DNA from: an uncultured Acidobacteriota bacterium
Lineage (GTDB): Bacteria; Acidobacteriota; JAAYUB01
Assembly: GCA_937925645.1 (NCBI GenBank)
Contig: CALAMB010000274.1
Span: forward strand, 1-23,258
Direction: 5' to 3'
Length of the DNA: 23,258 nt
Positions 15,932 to 23,214 of this stretch are shown here, piece by piece. Position 1 is the stretch's first letter, and every line of letters starts with the position of its first letter. A program made the position numbers and the translations under genes. The notes beneath the pieces are model-generated. The model saw only the letters and a list, made by a program, of their open reading frames with translations, ran no database searches and was not told the origin of the DNA.

Positions 15932-16069
15932 TTCTCGTACTCGTAATTCGTAATCGTACTCGTAATCGTAATCGTGCTCGTAATCGAGGCTCGAGTCTCG
16001 ATTACGAATTACGAGTACGATTACGAATTACGATTACGAGCACGAACCATCAACCATCAACCATCAACT
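15932..16069. repeat. TCGTAA-type inverted repeat with trailing CCATCAA tandem repeat
   Basis: The whole gap between the convergent purA and HAD phosphatase genes is built of TCGTAA, TCGTAC and TCGTGC words, changing to their complements past a centre near 15989-15996. A 26-nt arm at 15941-15966 is perfectly complementary to 16008-16033, and 15978-15988 pairs with 15997-16007. After 16046 follow three 7-nt CCATCAA units whose last copy contains the HAD gene stop codon. Transcripts from either side would fold into a long hairpin, so it may act as a two-way transcription barrier, although U-runs are lacking. Confidence 0.85.
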
Positions 16070-16759
16070 GTGATACGGGGCCGTGCCGTCGAGGATGGGG
16101 ATGAGTTCCGGAATGGCGGCGATGCGCCAGTGGGGGATGAGGGCGGTGCCGTCGAGGGTGCCGTAGCCGGCGGTGAAGTGGCAGCTCCAGGCGCCGGCGT
16201 TGGCGGCGCAGGCCACGTCGGCCGCCGAGTCGCCCACCATGAGCACGGCCGCGGGGCGCAGGCCCGTCCGCTCCATGAACGCGAGCAGGGCCGCCGGGTC
16301 GGGTTTCAGAACGGGGAACGAGTCGGAGCCCCAGATGAAACGGAAGCGTCCGCCGAAACCCAGCGCGTCCACCACCTGAGTGACGATGCCGGCGGGCTTG
16401 TTGGAAGCCACCGCGAGCACCAGGCCCCGGCGGGCGCACTGGGCCAGCGTCTCGGGGACGCCGGGGTAGGCCTCAGTCCGTACGCACGGGTGGGCGTCGT
16501 AGTGGGCGACATAATCGCCGACGAGGCGCTCCAGTGCGGCCTCGCCCGCCGTGCCGGCCACCGCCTGCCGGACCAGGTGCGTCGCGCCCAGCCCCACGTT
16601 CCGGCGCACCCACTCCCGGTCGCGCTCCGGCAACTCCTCCCGTCGCAGGACGGCGTTGAGACTGGCGGTGATGTCCGCGAGCGAGTCCACCAGCGTCCCG
16701 TCCAGGTCGAAGACGATGCCGCGGATGTCCGGGGCGGTGGCGGGGGATGCGCCGGGCAC
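16064..16759 (-). CDS. HAD-superfamily hydrolase, phosphoglycolate phosphatase-like
   Basis: The product has 231 residues. HAD motifs are complete: motif I FDLDGTLVDS with nucleophile D18 and acid/base D20, motif II S119 in AVASNKP, motif III K152 in LKPDP, and motif IV VGDSAADV with D177 and D181. The helical cap between motifs I and II (residues about 24-95) and the length match the Gph/phosphoglycolate phosphatase group, which salvages 2-phosphoglycolate, for instance from DNA 3' ends. Related pyrophosphatases such as PpaX look similar, so the substrate is only probable. The start is GTG at 16759 with GAGGAGTGAGGGA upstream, 6 nt past the stop of the secreted-protein gene. It is the last gene of the five-gene cluster, and its stop lies within a tandem repeat. 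Confidence 0.9.
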   Translation of the reverse strand: MPGASPATAPDIRGIVFDLDGTLVDSLADITASLNAVLRREELPERDREWVRRNVGLGATHLVRQAVAGTAGEAALERLVGDYVAHYDAHPCVRTEAYPGVPETLAQCARRGLVLAVASNKPAGIVTQVVDALGFGGRFRFIWGSDSFPVLKPDPAALLAFMERTGLRPAAVLMVGDSAADVACAANAGAWSCHFTAGYGTLDGTALIPHWRIAAIPELIPILDGTAPYHS

Positions 16760-16765
16760 GGTCCC

Positions 16766-17353
16766 TCACTCCTCGACGCGGGTCTTGTCGCCGCGCAGGG
16801 GGATGTCCAGCTTCCGGTACGCCCGGCCCACCGACGGGCTCTTCAGGTCCACGCGCTCGAGGCGCGCCAGCAGCACGTCGAAGAATTCTTTCCGCACCGG
16901 CTCCAGGGTGTGCACGAACGGCGGCAGGGTCAGGGCGAGCGCGTCGAGGGGCGGGAGCGGATCGGGCAGGCCGCCCAGCTCGAAGTGGAACGACGAGTGG
17001 GGCCGGATGGTCAGGTACGACCGGAAGAGGTAGTCGCCGCTGATGCCGGTGGCGATCTTGAGCTGGTCGGGCTTGAGCGTCCGGCCGTCGGCCAGCCGGA
17101 ATTCGAAGCGGCTCGCGTCCGCCACCATCTCCCGGTCGGTGAAGTTGATCATGTTGACGAAGGGGCGGCGGTGAACATCCAAACTGAAGGTGATCACCAC
17201 CTCCGAATCGATGTAGACGCGGCACTGGGGGTCGACGCGGTCCGCGGGCGCCACCTCGATCACGCCGGGGGGTTGCTGCTGCCCGCAGAGCGCCGGCGCC
17301 AAAAAGAGCCACCCGGCCAGCCACGCGAACGCGGTCCAGACCAATCGGTTCAT
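16766..17353 (-). CDS. Secreted protein of unknown function
   Basis: The product has 195 residues and opens with a clear signal peptide (LVWTAFAWLAGWLFLAPALCGQ, cleavage near residue 24; LCG could also be read as a weak lipobox). The mature part is predicted mostly beta (VYIDSEVVITFSLDV, FVNMINFTDREMV, FEFRLADGRTL, YLFRSYLTIRPHSSFHFELGG) and ends in a helical, charged tail. I do not recognise the family. Its ATG overlaps the stop of the PLP decarboxylase gene (ATGA, 4 nt), which implies translational coupling, and the HAD gene follows 6 nt downstream. The link between an exported beta-rich protein and a cytosolic decarboxylase is not explained by the sequence. Confidence 0.78.
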   Translation of the reverse strand: MNRLVWTAFAWLAGWLFLAPALCGQQQPPGVIEVAPADRVDPQCRVYIDSEVVITFSLDVHRRPFVNMINFTDREMVADASRFEFRLADGRTLKPDQLKIATGISGDYLFRSYLTIRPHSSFHFELGGLPDPLPPLDALALTLPPFVHTLEPVRKEFFDVLLARLERVDLKSPSVGRAYRKLDIPLRGDKTRVEE

Positions 17354-18828
17354 CGCGCCATCTCCTCGTTGCGCAGGTCAATCAGGTAGCGGCCCAGGGT
17401 CTCGACGTCCTCCGGCCGGGTGCGGTAGTTCATGAAGTTGACGCGCAGCGCCACGTCGCCGTCCCGGAGCCTGGTGATGGAGATCCAGAAACGGCCCTCG
17501 AGTTCCACGCGGCGGTGGATCCGCCGGTTCAGCGCGTTGGCCGCATCGCCGTCCGCCCCGCCGGCGGGCACCGCGCGGAAGCAGAGCAGGCCGAGCTCGG
17601 GCCGGTGGAACGGCTCGAAACCGCCGGCTGCTTCCAGCAGCTCATGGAACCGGCGGGCGAAGGCGCAGTGGCGGCGCACCAGGCGCCGGTAGGCGTCCAG
17701 CCCGAAGGAGCGGAGCGCCAGCCACAGCTTCAGCGCCCGGAAGCTCCGCGAGCCCTGCAAGCCGTACTCGAAGAAGTTCACCCGGCCGTCGTCCCCCCCG
17801 CGGCCCTGCTCCAGGTAGTAGGGTGGGCGGGTGGCGAAGGCGGCGCGCAGATCGTCGCGGCGGCGCACCAGGAGCGCGGCGCACTCGAACGGGACGAAGA
17901 ACCACTTGTGGGGATCCAGGGTGACGGAGTCGGCCCGGGCCAGGCCGCGGAAGCGGTCCGCCAGCTCCGGCAGGAGCAGGGCGGCGCCGCCGTACGCGGC
18001 GTCCACGTGGAACCAGGCGCCCGCCTCGGCGGCCACGTCGGCCAGCGCCGCCAGGTCGTCGAGCGTGCCCGTGTTGGTGGTGCCGGCGATCCCGACGACG
18101 CAGGCGGCGCGGACGCCGCGGGCGGCGTCGGCGCGGATCATCGCCCGGAGCGCCGGCACGTCGACGCGGAACGCCGCGTCCACCGGCGCCCGCCGCAGGT
18201 TGTCCGCGCCCAGCCCCAGCAGGTCCACTCCCTTGTCGAAGGAGTAGTGCGCCTCGGTCGACGCGTACACGGCCGCCGGCGGGGCGCCGGCCAGGCCGGC
18301 GGCGCGCGCCGCGGGACCCAGGCAGCGGTCGCGCGCCAGCTTCAGGGCGGTGATGTTGGCCATGGAGCCGCCGCTGAGCAGGACGCCGAAGGCGGGCGGT
18401 GCGGGCAGGCCGGCGAAACCGCAGAGCCAGCGGACCACCAGCCGCTCCAGCTCGGCGGCCGCCGGGCTCTGGTGCCACAGGGAGCAGTTCTGGTTCAGCG
18501 CCGCGGCCAGGCTCTCGGCCAGCACGGCCGCGAGCGCGGGCGCCGGATTCATCATGCCGAGGTAGCGGGGCGAGGTCACCCGGGTGGTGCCGGGAAGCAC
18601 GAGGCGGCGCAGGTCGTCCAGGAGGCGCGGCAGCGGGATGCCCTGCGCCGGCGGCTCCTGGGCGGCCAGCTCGGCGAAGTCGGCGGGGACGGTTTCGGGG
18701 TGGATTGGCGCTTCGGCCGCGGCGGCCCAGCTTCGCACCAGCTCGTCGGCGAACAAGGCGGCCGCCGCCCGGATCTCCTCCGGGTGTTCGGCGAACCGGT
18801 CGTCGAGGATGAGGGGTGCTTCGGCCAT
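17350..18828 (-). CDS. Group II PLP-dependent amino-acid decarboxylase
   Basis: The product has 492 residues, within the normal 470-510 for the aromatic-L-amino-acid/glutamate/diaminobutyrate decarboxylase family (PF00282). Landmarks: SPRYLGMMNP (86-95), SGGSMANITALKLAR (152-166), the PLP-stacking histidine in STEAHYSFDKG (H194), GTTNTGTLDD, HVDAAYGG with D276 binding the pyridine nitrogen, and LDPHKWFFVPFECA with Schiff-base lysine K308. C-terminal RFWISITRLRDGDVALRVNFMNYRT is typical. The substrate could be an aromatic amino acid, diaminobutyrate or a related one; it cannot be chosen from sequence alone. ATG 18828 follows GGCGGAG; an ATG nine codons earlier (18855) overlaps a TATAAT (18854-18859) and is less likely. 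A weak promoter may lie there, letting this gene be expressed apart from the two upstream genes. Confidence 0.92.
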   Translation of the reverse strand: MAEAPLILDDRFAEHPEEIRAAAALFADELVRSWAAAAEAPIHPETVPADFAELAAQEPPAQGIPLPRLLDDLRRLVLPGTTRVTSPRYLGMMNPAPALAAVLAESLAAALNQNCSLWHQSPAAAELERLVVRWLCGFAGLPAPPAFGVLLSGGSMANITALKLARDRCLGPAARAAGLAGAPPAAVYASTEAHYSFDKGVDLLGLGADNLRRAPVDAAFRVDVPALRAMIRADAARGVRAACVVGIAGTTNTGTLDDLAALADVAAEAGAWFHVDAAYGGAALLLPELADRFRGLARADSVTLDPHKWFFVPFECAALLVRRRDDLRAAFATRPPYYLEQGRGGDDGRVNFFEYGLQGSRSFRALKLWLALRSFGLDAYRRLVRRHCAFARRFHELLEAAGGFEPFHRPELGLLCFRAVPAGGADGDAANALNRRIHRRVELEGRFWISITRLRDGDVALRVNFMNYRTRPEDVETLGRYLIDLRNEEMAR

Positions 18829-18878
18829 GGCGCTCCGCCGCAAAAGTCCCGCCATTATAGCACGCGGCACCCGGCACC

Positions 18879-18894
18879 GCGCGCTTCGGCGCGC
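18879..18894 (-). other. Small hairpin directly after the preceding stop codon
   Basis: GCGCGC at 18879-18884 and 18889-18894 pair around a 4-nt loop (TTCG on plus, CGAA on minus), beginning in the stop codon of the upstream membrane-protein gene. There is no U-run, so it is more likely an RNA-stabilising or attenuating hairpin than a terminator. Confidence 0.4.
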
Positions 18895-19358
18895 TACTTG
18901 CGGTGCGGGACCACCTGGCCGTCGGGGGTCTGGAAGAAGATCGCGTAGCGGCGGACGGGCGTCTCCTCCCGTTCGGCCACCTGGACCGTGAAGGCGAACT
19001 CGCGGCCCGGCACGAGCACGGGCGGCTCCACCGGATGCACCAGCGTCTGGACCGCGCCGCCGGCCGCGGTCACGGTGATCACCGCCTGGAGGCGCTCCAG
19101 GGTCGCCGGGGAGATGTTGCGGGCCTGGACGTGCAGGATGAAGGCGCCCGACTGCCGCTCGTGGGCGAACGCGAGGAGCTGCAGGTCGTGGGCGCCGGCG
19201 GGGGGCTCCGCCGTCGGACCCCGGACCATGGCGTCGAACACGGGTTCGGGGATCAGGATCACCAGCAGGCACAGGCCGGCGACGCACGCCAGCCCGATGA
19301 GCAGGGCCCGCGCCAGCTTCTCGCCCAGCGGGCCGGATGGAAGCAGCGGCATACGCAT
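18894..19358 (-). CDS. Small membrane-anchored protein with extracytoplasmic beta domain
   Basis: The product has 154 residues. One TM helix (about 16-38, LARALLIGLACVAGLCLLVILIP) is followed by a domain of about 100 residues that looks like an immunoglobulin-like beta sandwich: AFILHVQARNISPATLERLQAVITVTAAGG, then a PGREFAFTVQV strand. Such layouts recall FxLYD-type extracellular domains, which carry a similar ARNIS..TL segment, but the match is only suggestive. The start at ATG 19358 has GGAG four bases upstream; a second in-frame ATG two codons downstream is possible. It lies 21 nt after the stop of the preceding small exported-protein gene, in the same operon. Function is unknown. Confidence 0.75.
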   Translation of the reverse strand: MRMPLLPSGPLGEKLARALLIGLACVAGLCLLVILIPEPVFDAMVRGPTAEPPAGAHDLQLLAFAHERQSGAFILHVQARNISPATLERLQAVITVTAAGGAVQTLVHPVEPPVLVPGREFAFTVQVAEREETPVRRYAIFFQTPDGQVVPHRK

Positions 19359-19379
19359 CGACTCCGGAGGAAAGTCAGG

Positions 19380-19931
19380 CTACTTGCGGAGAATGATCTC
19401 CTGGGAACTCTTCTGCCAGTATTGCAGCTTCTTCTCGTACGGCCGTTTGCCGGTGACGAGGTAGCTCAGTTCGTTCAGGAAGCGCATTTCCAGCACGCCG
19501 TTGGATTTGAGCGGCGCCCACTCCTCGGTCCCGTCGGCGGACCGCTTCAGGCCGCGGATGACGGCGGAGGCGGCCACCGCGGTCCGCTGGGGGGCGAGGA
19601 AGGAGAGCTGGAGCTCCATGTAGTACTTGCCCTTGTGAAACGAGGTCTGGTAGTCGGTGACCACCACGGCGATCTTCTTCAGCTCGGAGTCGGCGTACGC
19701 GCCGCTGATGGTCTCGTCGTCGCGCGTACGGATCAGGCCGGCGGCCCGGTCCTGCTCCACCACCTCGTAGCCGAGCTTCTCGGTGACGAGCAGCACCTGT
19801 TCCAACGCCATGGGCAGGTCCAGGTCGAGCTCGAGCGGTTCCGGCATCTCGACCTTGGCGGCCGGGGCGCCCAGGAGGGTGGCGCAACCCAGAACGGCCA
19901 GGATCAGGCAGGCAGGGCGGCGGATGCTCAT
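19380..19931 (-). CDS. Exported protein of unknown function, possible lipoprotein
   Basis: The product has 183 residues. Residues 1-22 form a signal peptide; VLGC at 13-16 could be a lipobox, but cleavage after GAPA by signal peptidase I is as likely. The mature part begins acidic (EMPEPLELDLDLPMALEQ), then predicts a helix and strands (MALEQVLLVTEKLGYEVVEQ, DRAAGLIRTR, KKIAVVVTDYQ, YYMELQLSFLAP), similar in outline to helix-grip or BamC-like small domains found in bacterial lipoproteins. That comparison is by eye only. ATG 19931 follows GAGG by five bases; longer frames run into the divergent uvrA gene. It is the first gene of the five-gene cluster and is preceded by a TATAAT box. Confidence 0.75.
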   Translation of the reverse strand: MSIRRPACLILAVLGCATLLGAPAAKVEMPEPLELDLDLPMALEQVLLVTEKLGYEVVEQDRAAGLIRTRDDETISGAYADSELKKIAVVVTDYQTSFHKGKYYMELQLSFLAPQRTAVAASAVIRGLKRSADGTEEWAPLKSNGVLEMRFLNELSYLVTGKRPYEKKLQYWQKSSQEIILRK

Positions 19932-19964
19932 GTTCGCCTCGGAGCGGAAGGTTCGGGCGGCTTC

Positions 19965-19974
19965 ATTATATAAT
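19965..19974. promoter_or_regulatory. Bidirectional TATA-type promoter between the five-gene cluster and uvrA paralog
   Basis: ATTATATAAT at 19965-19974 contains TATAAT on both strands: minus at 19970-19965, plus at 19969-19974. The minus reading gives a start near 19958, about 27 nt before the first cluster gene, leaving room for its GAGG site; TTTCTT at 17-nt spacing is a weak -35. The plus reading puts the transcript start near 19981, the uvrA ATG itself. No good plus-strand -35 is visible. Confidence 0.45.
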
Positions 19975-19980
19975 GTCGCG

Positions 19981-22815
19981 ATGCCGAAAGAAAAAGAAAC
20001 CGCCGCGCCCGCACCGACGCCGCCGGCCATCCGGCTGCGGGGGGTGCGCACGCACAACCTCCAGGCGGTCGACGCCGCCTTCCCCCACCGGCGGCTCACC
20101 GCGGTCACCGGCGTGAGCGGCTCCGGTAAATCGAGTCTGGCGTTCGACACCCTGTTCGCCGAGTGCCAGCTCCGCTTCCTCGAGTCCCTCTCGCCCTACC
20201 TGCGGCAGTTCATGGACAAGTTTCCCAAACCCGCGCTGGCGGCCGCCGAGGGGCTGCTGCCGGCGATGGCGCTGCGCCAGCGCCGGGCGGTCAAGAACTC
20301 GCGCTCCACCGTGGGGACGCTCACCGACCTGGCCGACCACCTCCGCCTCCTGATGGTGAAGGCCGGCGCCCGCCACTGCCCGCAGTGCGACGGGCGCATC
20401 GCCGTCTACTCCGCCGCCGCGATCGCCGCCTGGTGCGCCGAGGCGCTCGCCGGCGCCGCGGTGACAGTGCTGTTCCGCTTCCCGGCGCCGGCGGGGCGGG
20501 GCGGGCCGGCGGTGCGGGAGTTGATCCAGCGGATGGGCTTCGCCCGCGTGCTGAGCGGCGACCGCTTCGTCCGGACCGAGGAGTGGGCGGGCGGGGAGCC
20601 GCCGCTGGTGGTGGTGGACCGCATCACGGCGGCGGATGGGGAGCGGGACCGCCTGCTCGAGGCGGCGCGGACGGCGCTGGCCGAGGGGGGCGACGAGTGC
20701 CTGCTGGCGCTGCCCGCCGCCGCGGCCCCGGCGGCATGGCCGCCCAATGTGGCCGTGGAACCCGCCGGCGAACTGCTCCTGGTGTCGTTCCCGGGCCGCA
20801 GCCGGTGCGCCGGGTGCGGCGCCGAACTGCCGCCGCTCACCGAGAGCCTGCTTTCCTCCAACAACCCGGCGGGGGCGTGCCCCGCCTGCAAGGGCTTCGG
20901 CGACGTGCTCCACTACGACCCGGCGCGCTACCTCGATCCGGCCCGCACCCTGGCGGAGAATCCCGTCGTCGTGTGGCAGAGCCGGTCGTTCCGCCCCTAT
21001 CACCGGTACCTGCTCACGGTGGCCGAACGGCGCGGCTGGCCGCTCCACGTGCCCTTCCGCGACCTGGCGCCGGAGATCCGCGACGCCGTGGTCCGCGGCG
21101 ACCGCGGCTACGCGGGCGTGGACGGCTTTTTCCGGCGGCTTGAGAAGAAGAGCTACCGCCTGCACATCCGGGTGCTCCTGGCCCGCTATCGCCGCTACGG
21201 CCGCTGCCCCGACTGCGGGGGCAAGCGCCTGAATCCGGCGGCGCTGTCGGTCCGGCTTGCCGGCCGCGACCTCGGCGAGATCCTCGGCCTGACCGTGGAC
21301 GAGGCCCTGCGCTTCCTTCGCCTGGCGGCCGTGCCGCCGGACGTCCTGCCGGCGGTCCGGCGCGTGCTCGACGAGATCGCCGACCGGCTGGAATGCCTCC
21401 GGCAGATGGGCCTGGGCTACCTGGCGCTGGACCGGCCGGCCTTCACCCTGAGCGGCGGCGAGGCGCAGCGGGTGCACCTGGCCGCGGTGCTGGGGACGCG
21501 GCTGGCCGACACGCTGTTCGTGCTGGACGAGCCCACCATGGGACTCCACCCGCGGGACCACGGGCGGCTCGCCGGGATCCTGCGGCGACTGTGCGCGGAG
21601 GGGAACACGGTGGTGTTCGTGGAACACGATCCGGCGTTCATCGCCTGCGCCGACCACGTGGTGGAACTGGGACCGGACGCCGGGCAGTTCGGGGGACGGG
21701 TGGTCTACCAGGGGGCGATGGAATCGTTCCGGGCGAACGCGGACACCGCCACCGCCGCCGTGCTCCGGGCGCGCGGCGACGGGCGGGTGCGGGCGGCCGG
21801 TCCCCGGCCGGCGCACTGGCTGGAGCTGGAAGGCGCGTCGGCGCGCAACCTGAAAGGCCTGCGGCTGCGCCTGCCCCTTGGCCGCCTCAGCGTGGTCAGC
21901 GGCGTGAGCGGCAGCGGCAAGTCCACGCTGCTCGAGGAGGCGCTGCTCGCCGGCGTCGCGGCGGTCCTGGCCGGGCAGCCCCTGCCGGCGGGGCTGGCCG
22001 CCCTGGGCGGCGCGGAGGCGTTTCGGAGCGTCCGCCATGTGGACCAGGGACTCCCCCCGGGGAGCGGGCGGTCGAATCCGGCGACCTTTCTCAAGATTTT
22101 CGACGCCGTCCGGACGCTCTTCGCCAACCTCCCCGAGGCCCGGCTCCACGGCCTGGCGCCCGGCTACTTTTCGCTGAACACCGACGGCGGGCGCTGCGCG
22201 CTGTGCCGCGGCCGCGGGGCCACGGTGCTGGACATGCAGTTTCTCGCCGACGAGGAGATCCTGTGCGAGGCGTGCGACGGCACGGGCTTTTCCGCCGAGG
22301 CGCGCGAGTACCGCTATCGGGACCTGGACATCGTCGGCGTGCTGGATCTGACGGTGGACCAGGCCCTGGACTTTTTCAGCGAGGGGGCGCCGCCGGCGAT
22401 GCGGCGCAAGCTGGAGTTCCTGGCCGGGCTCGGGCTCGGCTACCTGCGCCTGGGGCAGCCGCTGAGCACGCTCTCCGGCGGCGAGATGCAGCGCCTCAAG
22501 CTGGGGCGGGTCCTCCTGGAGCCCGGCGCGGGACCGGAGCTCATCCTGCTGGACGAGCCCACCATCGGGCTCCATCCGCGCGACACGCGGAAACTGTTCG
22601 CGGTGCTGGACCGACTCCTGGAGCAGGGCCACACCGTCGTGGCGGTGGAGCACGACCTGTTCTTCATCGAAAACGCCGATTGGGTGGTGGACCTCGGACC
22701 CGAGGGCGGCGACCGCGGCGGCTACCTGCTCTACCAGGGCCCGCCGGAGGGGTTGGCCGATTGCCCGGAATCGCTCACGGGGCGGGAACTGGCCCGCTGG
22801 CGGGGCAGAGAATGA
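19981..22815 (+). CDS. UvrA-family excinuclease ABC subunit A paralog (divergent, UvrA2-like)
   Basis: The product has 944 residues, full UvrA length. It has two ABC ATPase modules: Walker A GVSGSGKS at 44-51 and 641-648, signatures LSGGEAQR (490-497) and LSGGEMQR (831-838), and DEPTMGLHPRD / DEPTIGLHPRD Walker B regions. Zinc modules are retained: C276/C279/C300/C303 and C739/C742/C762/C765. UvrA recognises bulky DNA lesions and hands them to UvrB. This one departs from housekeeping UvrA: ECQLRFLESLSPYLRQFM instead of EGQRRYVESLSAYARQFL, KNSRSTVGT for RNPRSTVGT, VDQGLPPGSGRSNPATF for the usual DQSPIGRTPRSNPATY, and GLHPRD for GLHQRD in the first half. That suggests a paralog of the UvrA2/drug-tolerance type rather than the main uvrA. 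ATG 19981 has no Shine-Dalgarno sequence. Confidence 0.88.
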   Translation: MPKEKETAAPAPTPPAIRLRGVRTHNLQAVDAAFPHRRLTAVTGVSGSGKSSLAFDTLFAECQLRFLESLSPYLRQFMDKFPKPALAAAEGLLPAMALRQRRAVKNSRSTVGTLTDLADHLRLLMVKAGARHCPQCDGRIAVYSAAAIAAWCAEALAGAAVTVLFRFPAPAGRGGPAVRELIQRMGFARVLSGDRFVRTEEWAGGEPPLVVVDRITAADGERDRLLEAARTALAEGGDECLLALPAAAAPAAWPPNVAVEPAGELLLVSFPGRSRCAGCGAELPPLTESLLSSNNPAGACPACKGFGDVLHYDPARYLDPARTLAENPVVVWQSRSFRPYHRYLLTVAERRGWPLHVPFRDLAPEIRDAVVRGDRGYAGVDGFFRRLEKKSYRLHIRVLLARYRRYGRCPDCGGKRLNPAALSVRLAGRDLGEILGLTVDEALRFLRLAAVPPDVLPAVRRVLDEIADRLECLRQMGLGYLALDRPAFTLSGGEAQRVHLAAVLGTRLADTLFVLDEPTMGLHPRDHGRLAGILRRLCAEGNTVVFVEHDPAFIACADHVVELGPDAGQFGGRVVYQGAMESFRANADTATAAVLRARGDGRVRAAGPRPAHWLELEGASARNLKGLRLRLPLGRLSVVSGVSGSGKSTLLEEALLAGVAAVLAGQPLPAGLAALGGAEAFRSVRHVDQGLPPGSGRSNPATFLKIFDAVRTLFANLPEARLHGLAPGYFSLNTDGGRCALCRGRGATVLDMQFLADEEILCEACDGTGFSAEAREYRYRDLDIVGVLDLTVDQALDFFSEGAPPAMRRKLEFLAGLGLGYLRLGQPLSTLSGGEMQRLKLGRVLLEPGAGPELILLDEPTIGLHPRDTRKLFAVLDRLLEQGHTVVAVEHDLFFIENADWVVDLGPEGGDRGGYLLYQGPPEGLADCPESLTGRELARWRGRE

Positions 22816-22820
22816 TCGCA

Positions 22821-22868
22821 GGGTGATTGGGTGAATCGGTGAATGGGTGAATGGGTGAATGGGTGAAT
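22821..22868. repeat. Six-copy octamer tandem repeat, unit GGGTGAAT
   Basis: Six adjacent 8-bp units begin five bases after the uvrA-paralog stop codon: GGGTGATT, GGGTGAAT, CGGTGAAT, then three exact GGGTGAAT copies, followed by a degenerate GGGAGGAAT. The two variants at the left end suggest expansion from the right. It is a likely slippage-prone, length-variable locus. Confidence 0.92.
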
Positions 22869-22949
22869 GGGAGGAATTTATTGGTTATTGATGATTGCTT
22901 ATATTTTATTGGCTATTTGGAGTCGATTCTGTTTCTGCTGAAACGAAAT

Positions 22950-22980
22950 CCGAAGTCCGATTTCCGAAGTCCGATGTCCG
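22950..22980. repeat. CCGAAGTCCGAT short direct repeat
   Basis: CCGAAGTCCGAT occurs at 22950-22961 and 22964-22975, separated by TT, and is followed by a partial GTCCG. A degenerate copy, CGAAAT, precedes it. It belongs to the same style of short-word intergenic repeat as the islands after purA and uvrA. Confidence 0.75.
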
Positions 22981-23037
22981 CATCAATTGGAACGAGGATC
23001 GAGGCGCGAGCACGATTACTCAGTTACTCCCGAAATC

Positions 23038-23054
23038 TTGCCAAAATTTGGCAA
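23038..23054. promoter_or_regulatory. Odd-length palindrome TTGCCAAA-A-TTTGGCAA
   Basis: Two perfect 8-nt arms flank a single A, followed by an AAATATTT segment. The size and symmetry fit a dimeric repressor site, but no gene start is seen next to it inside the window. TTTGGCAAA also occurs just upstream of the -10 box of the giant pseudokinase gene (11260-11268), which may be coincidence. Confidence 0.3.
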
Positions 23055-23133
23055 AATATTTCACCGGTTTCTTCCCCCCGGTCGCCCGTCCCAACATCGA
23101 CCGGCCCGATCCACGCTGTCACGACGAAAATAG

Positions 23134-23214
23134 CCAGGCGCAGCCCCGCGAATGCGGGGCAGCGCCTGGACAATCGATTGTTTTTGACGTCGCGCGCCCC
23201 TGTTAAGGGGCGCG
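23134..23214. repeat. Double-hairpin, REP-like palindromic element (possible bidirectional terminator)
   Basis: Hairpin 1 (23134-23169) pairs CCAGGCGC-A-GCCCCGC with its complement around a GAAT loop, 15 bp with one A/A mismatch. A 12-bp palindrome ACAATCGATTGT and TTTTT follow at 23170-23185. Hairpin 2 (23193-23214) pairs CGCGCCCCT with AGGGGCGCG around GTTA. Read on the minus strand, hairpin 1 ends in CTATTTT, a fair terminator for a gene lying to the right. Two GC-rich hairpins in fixed spacing resemble dispersed REP/BIME-type elements. Confidence 0.6.

Noticed and set aside
15932..16069. CRISPR array interpretation of the repeat island after purA
   Set aside because: No constant repeat with unique spacers; the repeats are hexamer-based and reverse orientation, and there are no cas genes.
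19966..22653. Minus-strand frame of 895 codons opposite the uvrA paralog
   Set aside because: Antisense shadow: Arg/Gln/His/Ala-rich, no motifs, no ribosome-binding site.
22895..23206. Open frame of 103 codons on the plus strand
   Set aside because: It consists of the CCGAAGTCCGAT repeats, the palindrome and the first hairpin, has no ribosome-binding site and no family-like sequence, and is best seen as chance.
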